Part shown: one piece after another, positions 10,288 through 21,398 of the stretch | Numbering within the stretch: the stretch's first letter is position 1 | Layout: every line of letters starts with the position of its first letter | Assembly (NCBI GenBank): GCA_024180945.1 | Contig: JAKSGN010000036.1 | Span: 124,001 to 188,000, forward strand | Length of the DNA stretch: 64,000 bases | Origin: Macrophomina tecta | Lineage: Eukaryota; Ascomycota; Dothideomycetes; Botryosphaeriales; Botryosphaeriaceae | Direction of reading: 5' to 3' | Made by a program: the position numbers and the translations under genes | The notes under the pieces: model-generated | What the model saw: the letters and a program-made list of their open reading frames with translations, nothing else | Database searches by the model: none | Told to the model about the DNA's origin: nothing

Positions 10288-11522
10288 ATGGTAACCGTCA
10301 TGGGTGGCTTGGCCGCGGTGGGCGTTCTTGTCTCATCCGCAGCCGCTTCAAGCACGGGCAATCTGCCAAGGTTTGTCCTACGTGCAGCCTTTTTCTCCAC
10401 TACCGATCATTGATGCGTCGGCAGGGGGTGTGCTACCGAGGTTAGCGAAGAATTGGTCTTGCGGTCTCGTTCTGCAATCTCAGCTCGTCCGCCAACCGTC
10501 GAACTTGGAGCAAGGCAGGCGGACTCTACCAACACGACCGCCGTGTTGCCCGTATGGCTGGTTCCCCTGGACAAAATACCTGCTCTAATGATGGTGCCAG
10601 TTCTACTTCCACGTCATTCTTGCCGAGAACAACCATACAACGGATTTCATCACCGACGACCTGCTTGCTCGGCAGATGGACATATTGAACGACGGTTTCG
10701 TTGCCATGGGTTACAAGTTTGACTTGATTGAGACAACACGTATTGTCAACGACACCTGGTAGTTGTCTTCTGAGGTCGCCAGGGAAGTGGCACTGACCGG
10801 CTTTGAAGGTTCTACAACGCTACCCAGTATAGTCCAATTGAGACCGAGATGAAAACTGCGCTTCGCAAGGGAGACAGGAAAGCGTTAAACACCTACGTGG
10901 TCGGGTGCGTTAGTCGGCACGGCCGTCCACTACAGCCAAGCTGACGCGTCTCCAGGCTTCCAGATACCAGCGTTTCTGCATGGGCTTCACTACCAGCGAC
11001 GCTTGGGCCGCTGGACTGGCCAGATGGGCGCTGGCTGATTGACGACGGGGTTGTTTTGCATAATTCAGTCTTGCTGAACGGAAGCAATTGGTACGGATGG
11101 AACAAAGGCAAAAGCTTGGTCCACGAGGCGGGTCATGTGAGTTGAGACCCGGCACTCAGCCGCTGATCAACGAAATTGCTAACGAGTCCTGGTTCCAGTG
11201 GGTTGGCCTTTACCATACCTTTTCAGGTGGCTGTGAGGCCAACTACGACTACATTGATGACACTCCACTGGAGGCTGTGCCTGAGTCCTCTATTAGGGCT
11301 CTCGGAGGGTGCCCGATCGGTAGAGATTCTTGTCCAGATGACCCAGGTTTGGATCCAATCCGTGAGTTTTCTTGAAATGAGACCGGCGTGAGACTTGGTG
11401 GTTGACTCAATACAGACAACTTCATGGATTATACGGGTGATGACTGCAGAACGGAGTTTACGCCTGGACAAGTTGCCTTTGCGCACAGTCAGATGGAGAT
11501 GTACAGGCAGGTATATGTGTAA
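10288..11522 (+). CDS. Secreted M43 (pappalysin-type) metalloprotease
   Basis: Extracellular zinc endopeptidase of the Mep1 type. Seven exons: 10288-10370, 10425-10551, 10601-10758, 10809-10904, 10956-11136, 11199-11361 and 11416-11522. The six introns are 49-62 bp, all GT..AG and phase-consistent, giving 304 residues. The start (MVTVMGGLAAVGVLVSS) is a signal peptide. After the first intron comes RGCATEVSEELV, the usual Cys-containing start of the propeptide. The second junction gives VLPFYFHVILAEN. The zinc site HEAGHWVGLYH (about residues 211-221) spans the fifth intron, and the Met-turn HNFMDYTGDDC follows the sixth. The Cys pattern GGC..GGCPIGRDSCP is normal for the family. An alternative last intron (11511 GTATAT to 11562 CAG) could extend the C-terminus, but the stop at 11520-11522 fits the usual family length. 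Confidence 0.92.
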
Positions 11523-12207
11523 AAGGTTGAGTTTTAATGCTCGAAATAATCCGATGATCCAGGCGAAAGGAAGCCCGAGACTTCTTCTGCAGCAAGGCTC
11601 CGCCTTCTTTCATGATCTTTTCAGGCCGTGCCAGCACGCCTATGCCTTTTCATTTCAATCGGCCGCGAGACGGGTCATGCCAGAGTTGTGAACTCGCTTT
11701 GTAAAGGTTTTGTGTTTCTGTTCTCACGTGTAGCTAAGGCGATGATACACTGGCACCTGTAAAAAGAGTTTAACGACAGACGGACACCTGGGGACGTTAT
11801 GTATTTCTAGAGGACAGTTGTGCTGTATAAATGAGGGATGAGGCCGGCCATGCAGTCTGTGTCCCATGAAAGCGATTCGAGCACCGAACATTCATCAACC
11901 AGCATGTGTTGCTTTTCCACAGCTTACAAAACCATCACCCGAAGGTAACGCGGATCATCTGCATACGCCCACAGCTCCCACACCTTAAGAAGCGAAGTCG
12001 CCTCGGAGGCGGAGAGTTTCGGGTGACCAATGCCTTAAGCAAGATACCTCATAAGCAGGTGCGACCCGGATGCCCTCGACCCATACATCCACAAACAAGA
12101 GTCATCATGCAAAATAGTACAGGAGAGCCAAATAGCGCAACCTTTATTCGACCCGCTTCTTAAACAGTCAGATTCCCTTCAAAATTGTTGTATGAGCCAC
12201 GTCATCT
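11523..12207. other. Gene-free stretch, possible promoter of a decayed gene
   Basis: A TATA-like tataaa lies near 11825, and a short frame (MQSVSHESDSSTEHSSTS) follows from about 11852. These may be the promoter and first exon of the decayed gene downstream, but the link is not proved. Confidence 0.3.
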
Positions 12208-13180
12208 CCCGTTAAAATACTGATATTGATTGGATGGAACCTCTCTTTGAAAAGGGTTTCCCTCATTGAAAAGCTTACACATATGTCCTATGCCAATAGC
12301 AATCTTAAACCAGCGGTTGCCAAGGAATTCCTCCGCTCGCCGTTCAATATTACTGTGATGAACCGCCTCAAGAGCAAGGCTACATTCTCGGGCGCAATTT
12401 AATGCCTCAAGGTGTCCGCTGGTGCTGAAAAGAAAAATTCCAGTTCTGACCTGGGGATTGTGGAAGACCTAGGTCACAGCCGCCTTATTCGATTTGATGA
12501 TAAAGCTTGGCTTCCTTGGAATCGATTTCTCTAAGACGCAGTCCGCCCTCTGGGACGCCGGCGAGAGGAAGTTTTTTCGGACGAATTTAAACACTATAGG
12601 AAGGCTTTGGCTACCTGCCTCTCTGAAGAATGCTGTGAAGAGACCAAGAACCAATCTGTCCGTGTGGGGAGCGGTGTTAACTCTCAGAACAACGTATTGG
12701 CGAGTTTCAAGCCCGTCACGGCAGGGACTGGCCGCTGGTTGCCCGGCAGACCATTCACGCCTTCTATAAAGCCGAGCAGGATAAGGTAGCTCAGGCAGAT
12801 CAACAGGCAGCCTCGAACCTTCTCCAAGGGCCATCTTTGGAAAAGAACAGTTCGGTGTTTTCGGTCCGCTCTGAGTGGGCAGTCGGGACTCCCTGAGAAG
12901 ACCCTTGACGCCACGGTCAAGGATATTCTCAGAGGTATGCTACATTAAGCCTAGGCGACGAAGCAGCGATTTCTGGCAATGTATTCACATATTATATTGG
13001 CAGTGTATGGCAATTAAATACCCATAGGTTCACCAGCGATTTCTTCAACTGCAGCACATCCGTGAACAGCTGCAAGTTCTACATGACTCCACCACGTCGT
13101 TCGCTATTCTGCCGATGCATGCTGCGTTTGAATATAATACTGGCTCTTATACCCCTTTTATCCTCTACACTCCAGAATAG
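12208..13180 (+). pseudogene. Decayed unidentified protein-coding gene
   Basis: Stretches in several frames read like one broken protein: VKILILIGWNLSLKRVSLIE and KLTHMSYANSNLKPAVAKE in one frame to a TAA near 12400, then SAGAEKKNSSSDLGIVEDLG..RLIRFDDKAWLPWNRFL, then FKHYRKALATCLSEECCEE, then ARQTIHAFYKAEQDKVAQAD, then LDATVKDILR, and after an apparent intron HQRFLQLQHIREQLQVLHD to a stop at 13178. Each change of frame needs a frameshift, and there are at least three internal stops. Charged, helix-rich composition without introns in the same frame suggests an old cytosolic protein. I do not recognise the family. Confidence 0.45.
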
Positions 13181-13308
13181 AGCCTTGCTTGACTACTTTC
13201 GGACAGATCTGTCCCCTGCCTCATGGGTGATAGGGAGGGTGGAAGTCCTCTGGTTGTATAGGCTTTCCGCCTCGAGGATTCTATAGAGATATTAGACACT
13301 TCTTGGCA

Positions 13309-14446
13309 TCACGCGGTGAATGGATGTAACGCACCTCTGGCTTTGTTTATTAATAGGTTAATGGAGGGAATACAGGTGCACAGAAGTCCGATGTAACCTT
13401 CGAAGGTCCTGCCGCCAGCATTAATAATGCGGAATAATTGCCGTGGCGAAGCGGTATACCCAAAGAGATTAAACCTTATATTATCTACAGTGAAGTCAGT
13501 GCTATTCTGCATGCGCAAAATGAGTACCATTCTGACTGCTGCGGCGAGCGCTGCAGTCCCGCCGGTGCCGAGATAGGCTATTATCTTGACCCTTTCTCGC
13601 CAAGATATCTGCAGTTGCATGCTGGCGGGTATGGGGAGGACGAGGATCGCAGTGTCAGTTAGTGTACTGATGGCAGTGTCGGCAGCAAGCATGGTGTCCT
13701 GGTGAAGACAGTCTGCCTTGACGTTGCGGTCCCAGAAGCCGCGAATGGGGCGGCAGACCTGCATCTTGAAGAAGAACATGGGAATATAATAGGCCCCCAT
13801 GAGACCTATGAGGCCCCATGCTATGAGAACCGACTTCTTGAAAGGTCGAAAGACCCTGATGAAGATGAGGAGGAGAGTGACTTTGACGAAGTAAGCATTC
13901 AGGCCATAGACCATGCTTCCTCCGTAGACAATCTGCCCCTTGAGTCAGCGTCTCATCTCTTGCACTGTGTGTTGGGCGGTCTACTTTCAGGTGTTCCTTC
14001 ATTTCCTTTCTCGTTATCTCCCATGCGTGATATCCTCCACCTGTGCAAGACACTGCCAGAGTCAGCTCTGAGCGTATATCTGGGGGAAAAGTACCTTACG
14101 TAAAACCCCAGTCGCACTGTAGGCCATGTAAAACACCTAAATGAACGTCAGTATTTCCACGGCTGAACTCCCAATAGATCTATACCCATGCGACTACACA
14201 AATGCCTGTGAGCCTGTCAATTCATAGGTATTTCTGAAGCAAGTGAGCATAATGCCTACAATCTTCACGGTCAAACGGAGGTGCAACGAAGGCTTTTGCA
14301 GTGATTCGTATGAGAAAAAAGAAGGTAATGGAAGACATTGCGATGGCCTGTGATACGATGTTGATGGTCCAGCATACGTCATTGGGGTTGCGGAAGTTTG
14401 GAATAACGCCAGGTGGGGGAGGGACGGCCCCGATTGCATCCGACAT
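13309..14446 (-). CDS. Fungal rhodopsin-domain (Fung_rhodopsin/Pth11-like) membrane protein
   Basis: Seven-helix integral membrane protein of the large fungal family with a rhodopsin-type fold; members are proposed sensors, and the ligand is unknown. Six exons: 14446-14260, 14205-14186, 14136-14100, 14040-13985, 13932-13460 and 13408-13309. The introns (49-59 bp, most with GCTGACT or ACTGACG branch sites) are all in phase, giving 290 residues. The N-terminus MSDAIGAVPPPPGVIPNF and the first helix are standard. FDREDC.ICVVAW, RGGYHAWEITRKEMKEHLK and VYGLNAYFVKVTLLLIFIRV, the QVCRPIRGFWD segment and the last helix IGLLCTCIPSINLLINK follow in the expected order. The last intron is a multiple of three, so it reads through without a stop. 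At 290 residues it lacks the usual long cytosolic tail (normal length 350-400). Confidence 0.85.
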
Positions 14447-15472
14447 TCTGGAGTGAATATTAGTTAACGAATCTTTGAACGAAAGGCTGCCGATGAGAGG
14501 TGGTGTCCAGATGGAGGCGAATGTCTACGAATATGTTCGGAGGGGACTGATTTATCCTGACACGGCTCATGGTTCTACGATCCGCTGTAACGCGGAGAGT
14601 CTCGGTGCTTGAGCATTATACCTTTGACGTCTGCTTTACTGTTTTGGGCAAAGCTGTGCCTGACACATGGTGGAGTTTCTGTGGCGAACCAATAGGCGGA
14701 GAGCATCGCCATACCAAAGTTAACGTACCTACCCCGCTCGTAGATGCTCGTGATCAGACAAACTTCTTGCGACTCATTCCACCGAAGCCGCCTCGAGTTA
14801 CGCAAAGTGCCACCACAAAACTTCTGGCCGGGACTCCGGTCATGCATCTAGCACTGCGACCATGGAATCTGATGCGTGGCGGACAGAATGCTCATTACGA
14901 CCGGCAAACATACGATACACTCTGGTCCGTTCTGGGGGCCGTGCCCATGTACTGGTGCTTCCTGAATATGCAAATCTGGGGATAAACCTCACTGAACCCC
15001 CCGAGGTGAAATGACAGCCATGCGGTAATAAGATCCTGACCTGACGTCGATCATTATCCGCAAACGTTGCATCATCGCAGCTCCGGGGACGTTGCGGTGT
15101 ACGACTCAGCTGCCCCTAGTACCGATAGGCCTCGCGGCCAGTTTTCCATATATTGGAGATTAGCTCATGCTGTGGCACAGGCACCGGGAGGCTGTCCCTG
15201 AGTATCATCGGGGTCAGAAGGTGCAATTGCCGGCGGCAGTTGTTATCTTTCAAAGTCAAAAGCGAATAAGGTTGTCGCTATCGCCTTCGGTGGTGGCACT
15301 AATGCGAGGCTATTGGCTACAGACTGTGGACGGAGAGATGCGTAGAACATTTAAAGTTTTTCCAGAACGTGAACCTGCTTGCCACGAGGGAGGATATCGA
15401 TCACCGCACGCAAAGCTCGTCCCGCATTCGGACCGACGATGGGGCTTCAGCGGGATAGCCGGGATCTCAGGC
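14447..15472. other. Gene-free stretch with overlapping unidentified frames
   Basis: Open frames on both strands at 14569-14985 have no clear family. The minus-strand phrase ITSIYERGRYVNFGMAML faintly recalls an MFS loop, but nothing around it supports a transporter. Otherwise nothing seen. Confidence 0.3.
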
Positions 15473-15826
15473 CTAAGGAATGCACGGACGATGTTCAAAG
15501 ACAGCTTCAGCACGGGCGTAGTCATGGATCTCCAGAAGATAGGGCCAGACGCCGGCGTTGAGACCTGCGTGGGCGATTTCCGCACGCAGCTTGGCAGAGC
15601 GTTCGTGTAGAGCTTGCTGGCGACATGCTATTACCGCAATGTTTGCTGCTCCGGCTTGAGCGAAGGCCCAGGCAATAGCATAGCCAATACCAGCAGCGCC
15701 ACCGCTGACCACGACGGTCTTGCCCGCGGCAGAGTCGAGCGGATTTGTAGGATCGATGGCCGCGTATTGGGTGCGATGCGCGGATTTTGCAAGAAACGCG
15801 GCAAGAATGCTGCTGCTCTAGGCCAT
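15473..15826 (-). pseudogene. Truncated short-chain dehydrogenase (SDR) relic
   Basis: From an ATG at 15826 the frame reads M-A-stop-SSSILAAFLAKSAHRTQYA, then NPLDSAAGKTVVVSGGAAGI, GYAIAWAFAQAGAANIAVIA, that is, the complete nucleotide-binding start of an SDR (G-G-A-A-G-I-G). It continues through the second strand and helix and ends abruptly after EAVFEHRPCIP at 15473. The third codon is TAG where CAG would fit. The NNAG, Ser and YxxxK catalytic parts are missing; the sequence below shows no SDR continuation. This is a dead 5' fragment of an oxidoreductase gene. Confidence 0.7.
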
Positions 15827-16139
15827 GGGGATGGTTTTTGTAATGTAGATTGAAGTCGTGGTGATCCCTGTGCGCAGACCGCGTGCTCTGGTGGGAATGA
15901 ATTTGTCTTGAGACTACGCCGCGGCATATACGAGTTACCAAGATCTTGGCGACAGACTCCGGTGCACATGCCAGTTGAAGTGTAACAACGAGTGAGAATA
16001 AATAGAGACGAGCACGGCTGCCTAAAATTTGGTAAAAGGGTTGTCTTTATGCTGGCGCTGGCCCGAAACGTTCCAATCTTCCTGTCGATCATGATATTTG
16101 TTTGGTCGTCTATCCAGGACGCTGCACTGACACTTGTCC
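15827..16139. other. Gene-free stretch
   Basis: Nothing recognised between the SDR relic and the next minus-strand gene. Confidence 0.35.
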
Positions 16140-17179
16140 TTACCAAGTCTGTTCTGTACCATCTGCAAATACTATGTACCTGCCGCTCTTTCTATTTTCT
16201 ATCCGAGCGTGCATCGATTCAGGCCTTTCAAATCTGCAGCAAATGAACCCTGAGATTTCTGGACGCCGCACGATCCTAAGGATATTCAACCAACACATCC
16301 ACCACTCCTTGGGGCCACCACCAGACCTGGATGTAATAGGCCGAGGACCGCGAGCGGGCAATGCGTTGAGGTTTCCACAGCTGCGCTTGGTAATGGAGTC
16401 GCAAAGCTCCACGTGCAGCTTGCGAAGGCCTTCGAGCTGGGACACCCGAGTCCAGACTTGCCTCCAAGTTCGAAGGTCGTAAGGAGCTTGGTCGTCTCGG
16501 AAGTTGTATTGTACCAAGGCCCACGTGAGTCTGACGGAGCGGACCTTGCTAGCGTGTGATTCCGGAATGGTGGCGAAAAAGTCGAGAAGCGTCCAGAGGT
16601 CAGTAAAGGAAAATTCATTAGCCTGATACAGCGTATGAACAGCCTCGGAATAACTGTGCGCGAATAAGAGTCACCGATGGTTGGGAGGCCGAGCGTGCTT
16701 GATGCTACTCACATCCGGCGGCATGTCTGCAGCAAAGACAGAACCGATTTGTCCAGAGAGCATCCCGAGGGTGAAAAGTTGTCGAAATGGCGGGATGTGG
16801 GATCGATCGCCTGGCATGCCTTCGAGCGGCAAGCATAACACTCGTCCTGTTCGGGCTCGTAGTATGGCCTTGCATTCTCTAGGGGCAGTGTGCAAAGCTT
16901 TCCATAAACTTGGCGTTGGTAGGAGAAAACGTGAATGGTCTTGTTGCCTCCGGCCATTCCCGCCTCCTCAAAAATGGCTTGACGAATCTCGGCCGGAAGC
17001 TTCGCAAACAATGTAGATTGAGACTGACTGTGTTTCTCACCCTCACCATATCCGCCCTCAGGACTGCGGCGGACTGACAACGACTTTCGATGCGTTTGGT
17101 CCAAGGGAGTGGCGCGCTTGGGGCTGCGCCCACGCAGGAAGCTCGATTGCGAACGGTAACAAGCCAATCCGTCCATCAC
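16140..17179 (-). CDS. DUF7730 / F-box-like fungal protein
   Basis: Two exons (17179-16713 and 16653-16140) around a 59-bp intron (GTGAGT..CGCACAG) give 326 residues. The core pattern FAKLPAEIRQAIFEEA, then LLQTCRRIYSEAVHTLYQ, FSFTDLWTLLDFFATIPE and KVRSVRLTWALVQYN is the domain found in hundreds of fungal proteins of unknown role (DUF7730), which begin like an F-box (LP.EIR..I). The splice junction falls inside CRR|IYSEA and is well supported by that motif. The first 55 residues are basic and low in complexity. The last about 60 residues do not resemble the family, so a further intron or frame change near 16300 is possible. Cellular, probably nuclear or cytosolic; function unknown. Confidence 0.72.
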
Positions 17180-17674
17180 TTCAGGTAAATGAGAGGCCGG
17201 TTGATGGTACGAGACGATTCGCTGGAAGGAAGCGAGATGAAGTTATACACCCTTCGGCTGCGCCGCAATGGCGTTAGGCAACAACGCCCAGCCCTCTCTA
17301 TTACTTCGCCGCGCTTTACTATCTCCTGTTTGCCTTCGGATCATTACCCAAAAACTGCCGGGTGCTGGCCAGAAGCCGAATATGGTCCATTCCACGTTTC
17401 AATCGCGCTTCGGCCCCTGCAACCAAGCACGAACGCAAGGAAAATCTCCCAGGGCAATATCCCTGATGAGAATGGTTTGCAGGCATCAGCTTAGATGAAC
17501 GAAGCGACATGCGTATGAGCTGCCCAAAGGAAGAAGTATCACGAGTAGAGGACACTTCGCTCTGCCGGCGCGCCATGTCGATACAGAGAATGTCCACAGC
17601 CGTGAATCCGACGGGGCTGGCATCATGGCTTGAAAAGCCGCAGTCAAGGACAGCCACGTCACCTACCAAGCTCC
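17180..17674. other. Gene-free stretch
   Basis: Nothing recognised; it separates the DUF7730-like gene from the SMP-30-like gene. Confidence 0.35.
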
Positions 17675-18655
17675 TCAACGCAGCTCCACAGCCACAACTT
17701 TCCCGCCCTCCGTGTACGTCCCATTCACCGGCGCGGCGACCGCCCCACCCGTCGTCACGTACAAGACGCGGCGGTCCTGTCCTGTGCGCCCAAACGCCGC
17801 GCTCGTTGCCCCGGCCAACTCGGTGCTGTTCAGCCCCCCGGCCACAACCTCCGTCCGCCCATTAGCCCCTACCCTATACACCACATTCCTGTCCAGCCCC
17901 GCCAGATACGCATCCCCGCTCTCGGCGTCCAGCGCGAAATCGTCTGCCATGACCCCCTCCGCCAGCACCTCATACGGCCCCGTCGCCCTGCCCGTGGCCG
18001 GATCGACGGGCACGCGCATGTACAGCAGCTTGGGCAGGTTCACGTAGTGCACGTGCCCCGTCACGGCATTATACCTGATGCCGTTCACGCCGACGAGGCT
18101 GCGGCGCGCGCCGGGCACGGGGAACATGCTCTCGTCCCACAGCGTGATGCCGTAGTTGTTGACGGGGTTGGCGGCGTCGACGCTCCAGACGACGCCGCCG
18201 CTGGAGTCGGAGGACATGATGCGGTTGGCGGGCGGCGGCAGGTACAGCATGCCGTTGAGGGTGGTGTCCTGGATGCGGACGAGCGTGGTGACGTTGGGCG
18301 GGGAGACGTTGAGGTCGGCGGTGTAGATGGTCGAGTCGGAGCTCACGGCAAAGAGGTCGGGCGCAATCTCAGTGATGCCGGTGGCCAGGCGGGAGGCATT
18401 GAAGCGGTGGATAAAGGCCGCGGTGGGGGCGGGCGAGGCGAAGGGGTCGATGGTCCAGAGTTCCGGGACGTTGACGAAGGTCACAAGGAGGTGGCCGTTG
18501 CCGCGGACGGCGATGTTCTCGACCCAGGTGCCGTTGGGGAATTGGTAGACGAGGTGGGTGGACGCTACAGTGGCAGCATTGGTAGCGAAAGCGGAGCCAG
18601 AGAAGATGACTGAAAAGAAAACGAGGAGTGGAAGGGAGATCGATAACTTCTCCAT
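17675..18655 (-). CDS. Secreted SMP-30/gluconolactonase-like protein
   Basis: Single exon, 326 residues from the ATG at 18655; the frame is open 22 codons further up, but MEKLSISLPLLVFFSVIFSG is an obvious signal peptide, so the internal start was chosen. The mature protein has the repeating strands of a six-bladed propeller: WVENIAVRGNGHLLVTFVN, ITEIAPDLFAVSSDSTIYT, GVNGIRYNAVTGHVHYVN, ADDFALDAESGDAYLAG and SAAFGRTGQDRRVLYVTTGG. Fungal members of this group are mostly unassigned; some sit in biosynthetic clusters and hydrolyse lactones, but no such cluster is visible here. Five or more Asn-X-Ser/Thr sites suit a secreted protein. Function by fold only. Confidence 0.82.
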   Translation of the reverse strand: MEKLSISLPLLVFFSVIFSGSAFATNAATVASTHLVYQFPNGTWVENIAVRGNGHLLVTFVNVPELWTIDPFASPAPTAAFIHRFNASRLATGITEIAPDLFAVSSDSTIYTADLNVSPPNVTTLVRIQDTTLNGMLYLPPPANRIMSSDSSGGVVWSVDAANPVNNYGITLWDESMFPVPGARRSLVGVNGIRYNAVTGHVHYVNLPKLLYMRVPVDPATGRATGPYEVLAEGVMADDFALDAESGDAYLAGLDRNVVYRVGANGRTEVVAGGLNSTELAGATSAAFGRTGQDRRVLYVTTGGAVAAPVNGTYTEGGKVVAVELR

Positions 18656-19661
18656 GTCGCAGTTGGCTCGATGAGCCTGGACATGGGCGGTCCGAATTAG
18701 CACTTGCGAGCGCGCTTCCATTCACTCTTGTAGGATTGCAAACGTCATCCTAGAATCATTTTTGAGCGCTTTTGACCTTAATCGCAGCCGCAAATGGGAG
18801 TATCGGAAGTGATTGCAGGCAGCGCGGGAAATCAGTCCCTCCCCCAGCTTGCATTACCCCTTGCAGCACAGAGGTCGCAACGGAAGACAGTCGGGACCCT
18901 TTTATCCGAACTAGCGATGCTTGTAATCGCCCTCCGCTTGGCACTGTTGCTGCGTACGGTGGGCGGCAGGGGTTTTACCAGACCATATCGATGCAATCGC
19001 CCTGGTTCGGTTGAAAGGGGTGCTGCCCTCCCTTAGCCTCCGGTGGGGCTCCTCTTGGCAAACCCAGATGGGTATTTGCACTGCATTTTGTTACCGTCAT
19101 GCCTCGTATGTCCAGAATGCCATCGGCCGGGGATAATCTTCGGAAACTCAATAACTTGACACCCCGCAGCCGGAGCGCCGCGGAGCATTACCACGGCTGG
19201 AAGCCAAGCCTTCCTTGGCTTTACAAGATTTGAATGGCCCTATATTGGCACTGTCATCGTCCTACGCTATAAGCATCGAAAGCTAAAGCAGTCGTCGGGA
19301 CGGAAATGCGTTTCAAAGCCAAAGCTCATTTGTATCCGGACGACTACCAAAAAAAAAAAAAAAAAAAAAACCTCATTCATTTACCCCCGCTTTTTAGAGT
19401 CCATAGCTCTGCAAAAGCGGGGAAATGGGTGAAAGGAATTGTTTCCATTTGATAACGATGATCACGGTGACCGTTAGGGTGTTCAAGAATAGATTCAGGA
19501 AGCTTTGATGTAGGTTCGAGCATCAAGGGCAGATTCAATGAGTCTCGCTTTGAGTCAAACACCGAGAAGCTGTGCTTCTCCACTCTCATCAACTCCGCTG
19601 TGCCATCGATGCTAGCCTACGGAAATCTCCTTTTGTATTCCCGGCGAGCAAAAGCCACCTC
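18656..19661. other. Gene-free stretch
   Basis: Contains a run of about 20 A near 19350-19370 and no recognisable gene. It includes the promoter of the SMP-30-like gene and the 3' flank of the FAD oxidase. Confidence 0.4.
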
Positions 19662-21398
19662 TTACTGCAGCTTAAAGTTCCCGCGATTCAAGCCCTCCCG
19701 GGAGAAGATGCCCTCCGGATCCACCTTCCTCTGAATTCTCCTCAAGCGCTCCTTGTTTTTCTCTCCATACCCCCCAAAGGGATCTTGATCTTCCTTACAG
19801 TAGTTGATGTACAAATATCGATTCCAAAGCCCCATCTCCCGCGCAACCTCCTCACTGCGGCGCCTCCATGCCTCGGCAAAAGCATACATGGCTTCATCGT
19901 CGGCGGCATTCATCCAGCCAAACGTCAGGAGCGCAAGAGTCAAAGGCCCACCGTTGGCGGACTCTAAGCCCAGCGCATTTCCCCCGCGCTCCTTCGCAAT
20001 CGCGATGGCGTTTCGGTGGATGGGCTGGATGACGACTGATGGAGAAAATCCCGGAGTGGATTTGACAGTGGCAACTTCCTCGGCGAATATGGCGTGAATG
20101 AGTTTGTCGAGTTCCGCGGAGGGTGTGTACGTCAGAGTGGTGAACAGGTGCCTGCTCGTGGAGTCAGTTGTCTTGGCTACGTCCACGAGGATACGTGCGC
20201 CTACCGGAAGCCGAAGGGCACGCCCTCGTCAATCTGATTGCTGAACCAGTCGATCGACACCCCGCTGGACTGAGACGGGATGGCGTTGACACCCGCGAAG
20301 ACAGCTGGTTCGGGGATGGGCTGCAAGTAGGCCTGCACCAAAGACAAATTATAGGAGTCGGCAGATTGATTGTATGCATAGCGCGTCCAGAAGGCCATGT
20401 CGGTATCGCTGGATAGCTCTGTCGTCAGGCGGAAGGCTTCGTGCATAACTTAGTCTGTGTAGTTTGGGCTGTAGTATTTGGGGCCGAAAAGCTGCGGTCC
20501 TTGCTCCGCCACCCGCACCGTGAAGTGGGTCACGATGCCGAAATTGTTGGCACCTCCCCTCAGAGCGAAGTAGAGATCAGGTTCCGACTCATAGGTGACA
20601 TTGACCACGGTGCTGTTGGGGAGGACGAGCTATGAGGCCGTGTTCAGCTGCATTTACCCACCGAAATGGCGATGGTGCCGTTCCTCAGGCTGCAACAAGT
20701 AGGAAGGGGAAGAAGAAGAAGAAGAAGAAGATGCAATGCCCACCTCGTACCCCAGCACATTATCGACCGCCAATCCCAGCTTCGGAGTCAGGTTCGAAAA
20801 CCCACCGCCCATCGTATACCCCGCAATACCCACGCTCGACACTCTTCCAGCGACGTTGCTCAGACGTTTGGGTTCAAGTGCGCGGTAAGCCTGCAAGAGC
20901 GTCAGCCCTGCACCGAGCCTCGAGCTCTGGCGATCCTCTGCTATATCCACTGCGTGCAAGCGGTTCATATCGACCGTGACACCACCGTCGCTGTTGCTGG
21001 CATCGACGGCGCGAGAGTGGCCGCCGCCTTTGATCGCGAATGTGCAGGCGTTGCGGACGAGTATGGAGAGAACATCGGCGACATCGGACGTGGTGGATGG
21101 CTCGACGCGGCAGGATGGGGTCACTTCGGCCTGTTTGGCGTCCCAGATCCCGAAGGTGGTGTCGTTGAGCGGGTAGTGAAGAGCGGATGAAGGGCCGAAT
21201 ATGGCGTCTAGCTCAGCGCACTGGTTTGGCAACGGGTGAGATTGAGATAATAGTGAGCAGGGTGAACGCAGTCCTCACCGCTTGTTCACAGCCGAGAGCT
21301 GCGACGAACTGCCCTTTTGACAGCGATACGTTGGAACCAACTGCGCCTTGGAAGAAGGCCGTGAGCACGAGATGAAAGAAAAGACTTTTCAATGCCAT
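19662..21398 (-). CDS. BBE-type FAD-linked oxidase with an in-frame stop codon
   Basis: Secreted flavoprotein of the FAD_binding_4 plus berberine-bridge (BBE) family (AA7-like; oligosaccharide or secondary-metabolite oxidation). Four exons: 21398-21279, 21220-20744, 20629-20205 and 20151-19662. The introns are 58, 114 and 53 bp, all in phase, for 503 codons, the normal length. Signal peptide MALKSLFFHLVLTAFFQGAV. The FAD domain shows CTFAIKGGGHSRAVDASN (His is the usual covalent FAD site) and VGIAGYTMGGGFSNLTPKLG, then YFALRGGANNFGIVTHFT. The BBE tail is YINYCKEDQDPFGGYGEKN. Codon 259 (20452-20450) is TAA where CAA fits (YTD-stop-VMHEAF), and no splice choice removes it. The second intron holds a TTC run. 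A TATATATA stretch lies at 21464-21476. Either a fresh nonsense allele or readthrough. Confidence 0.85.

Noticed and set aside
17630..18613. 327-codon plus-strand frame
   Set aside because: Antisense shadow of the SMP-30-like gene.
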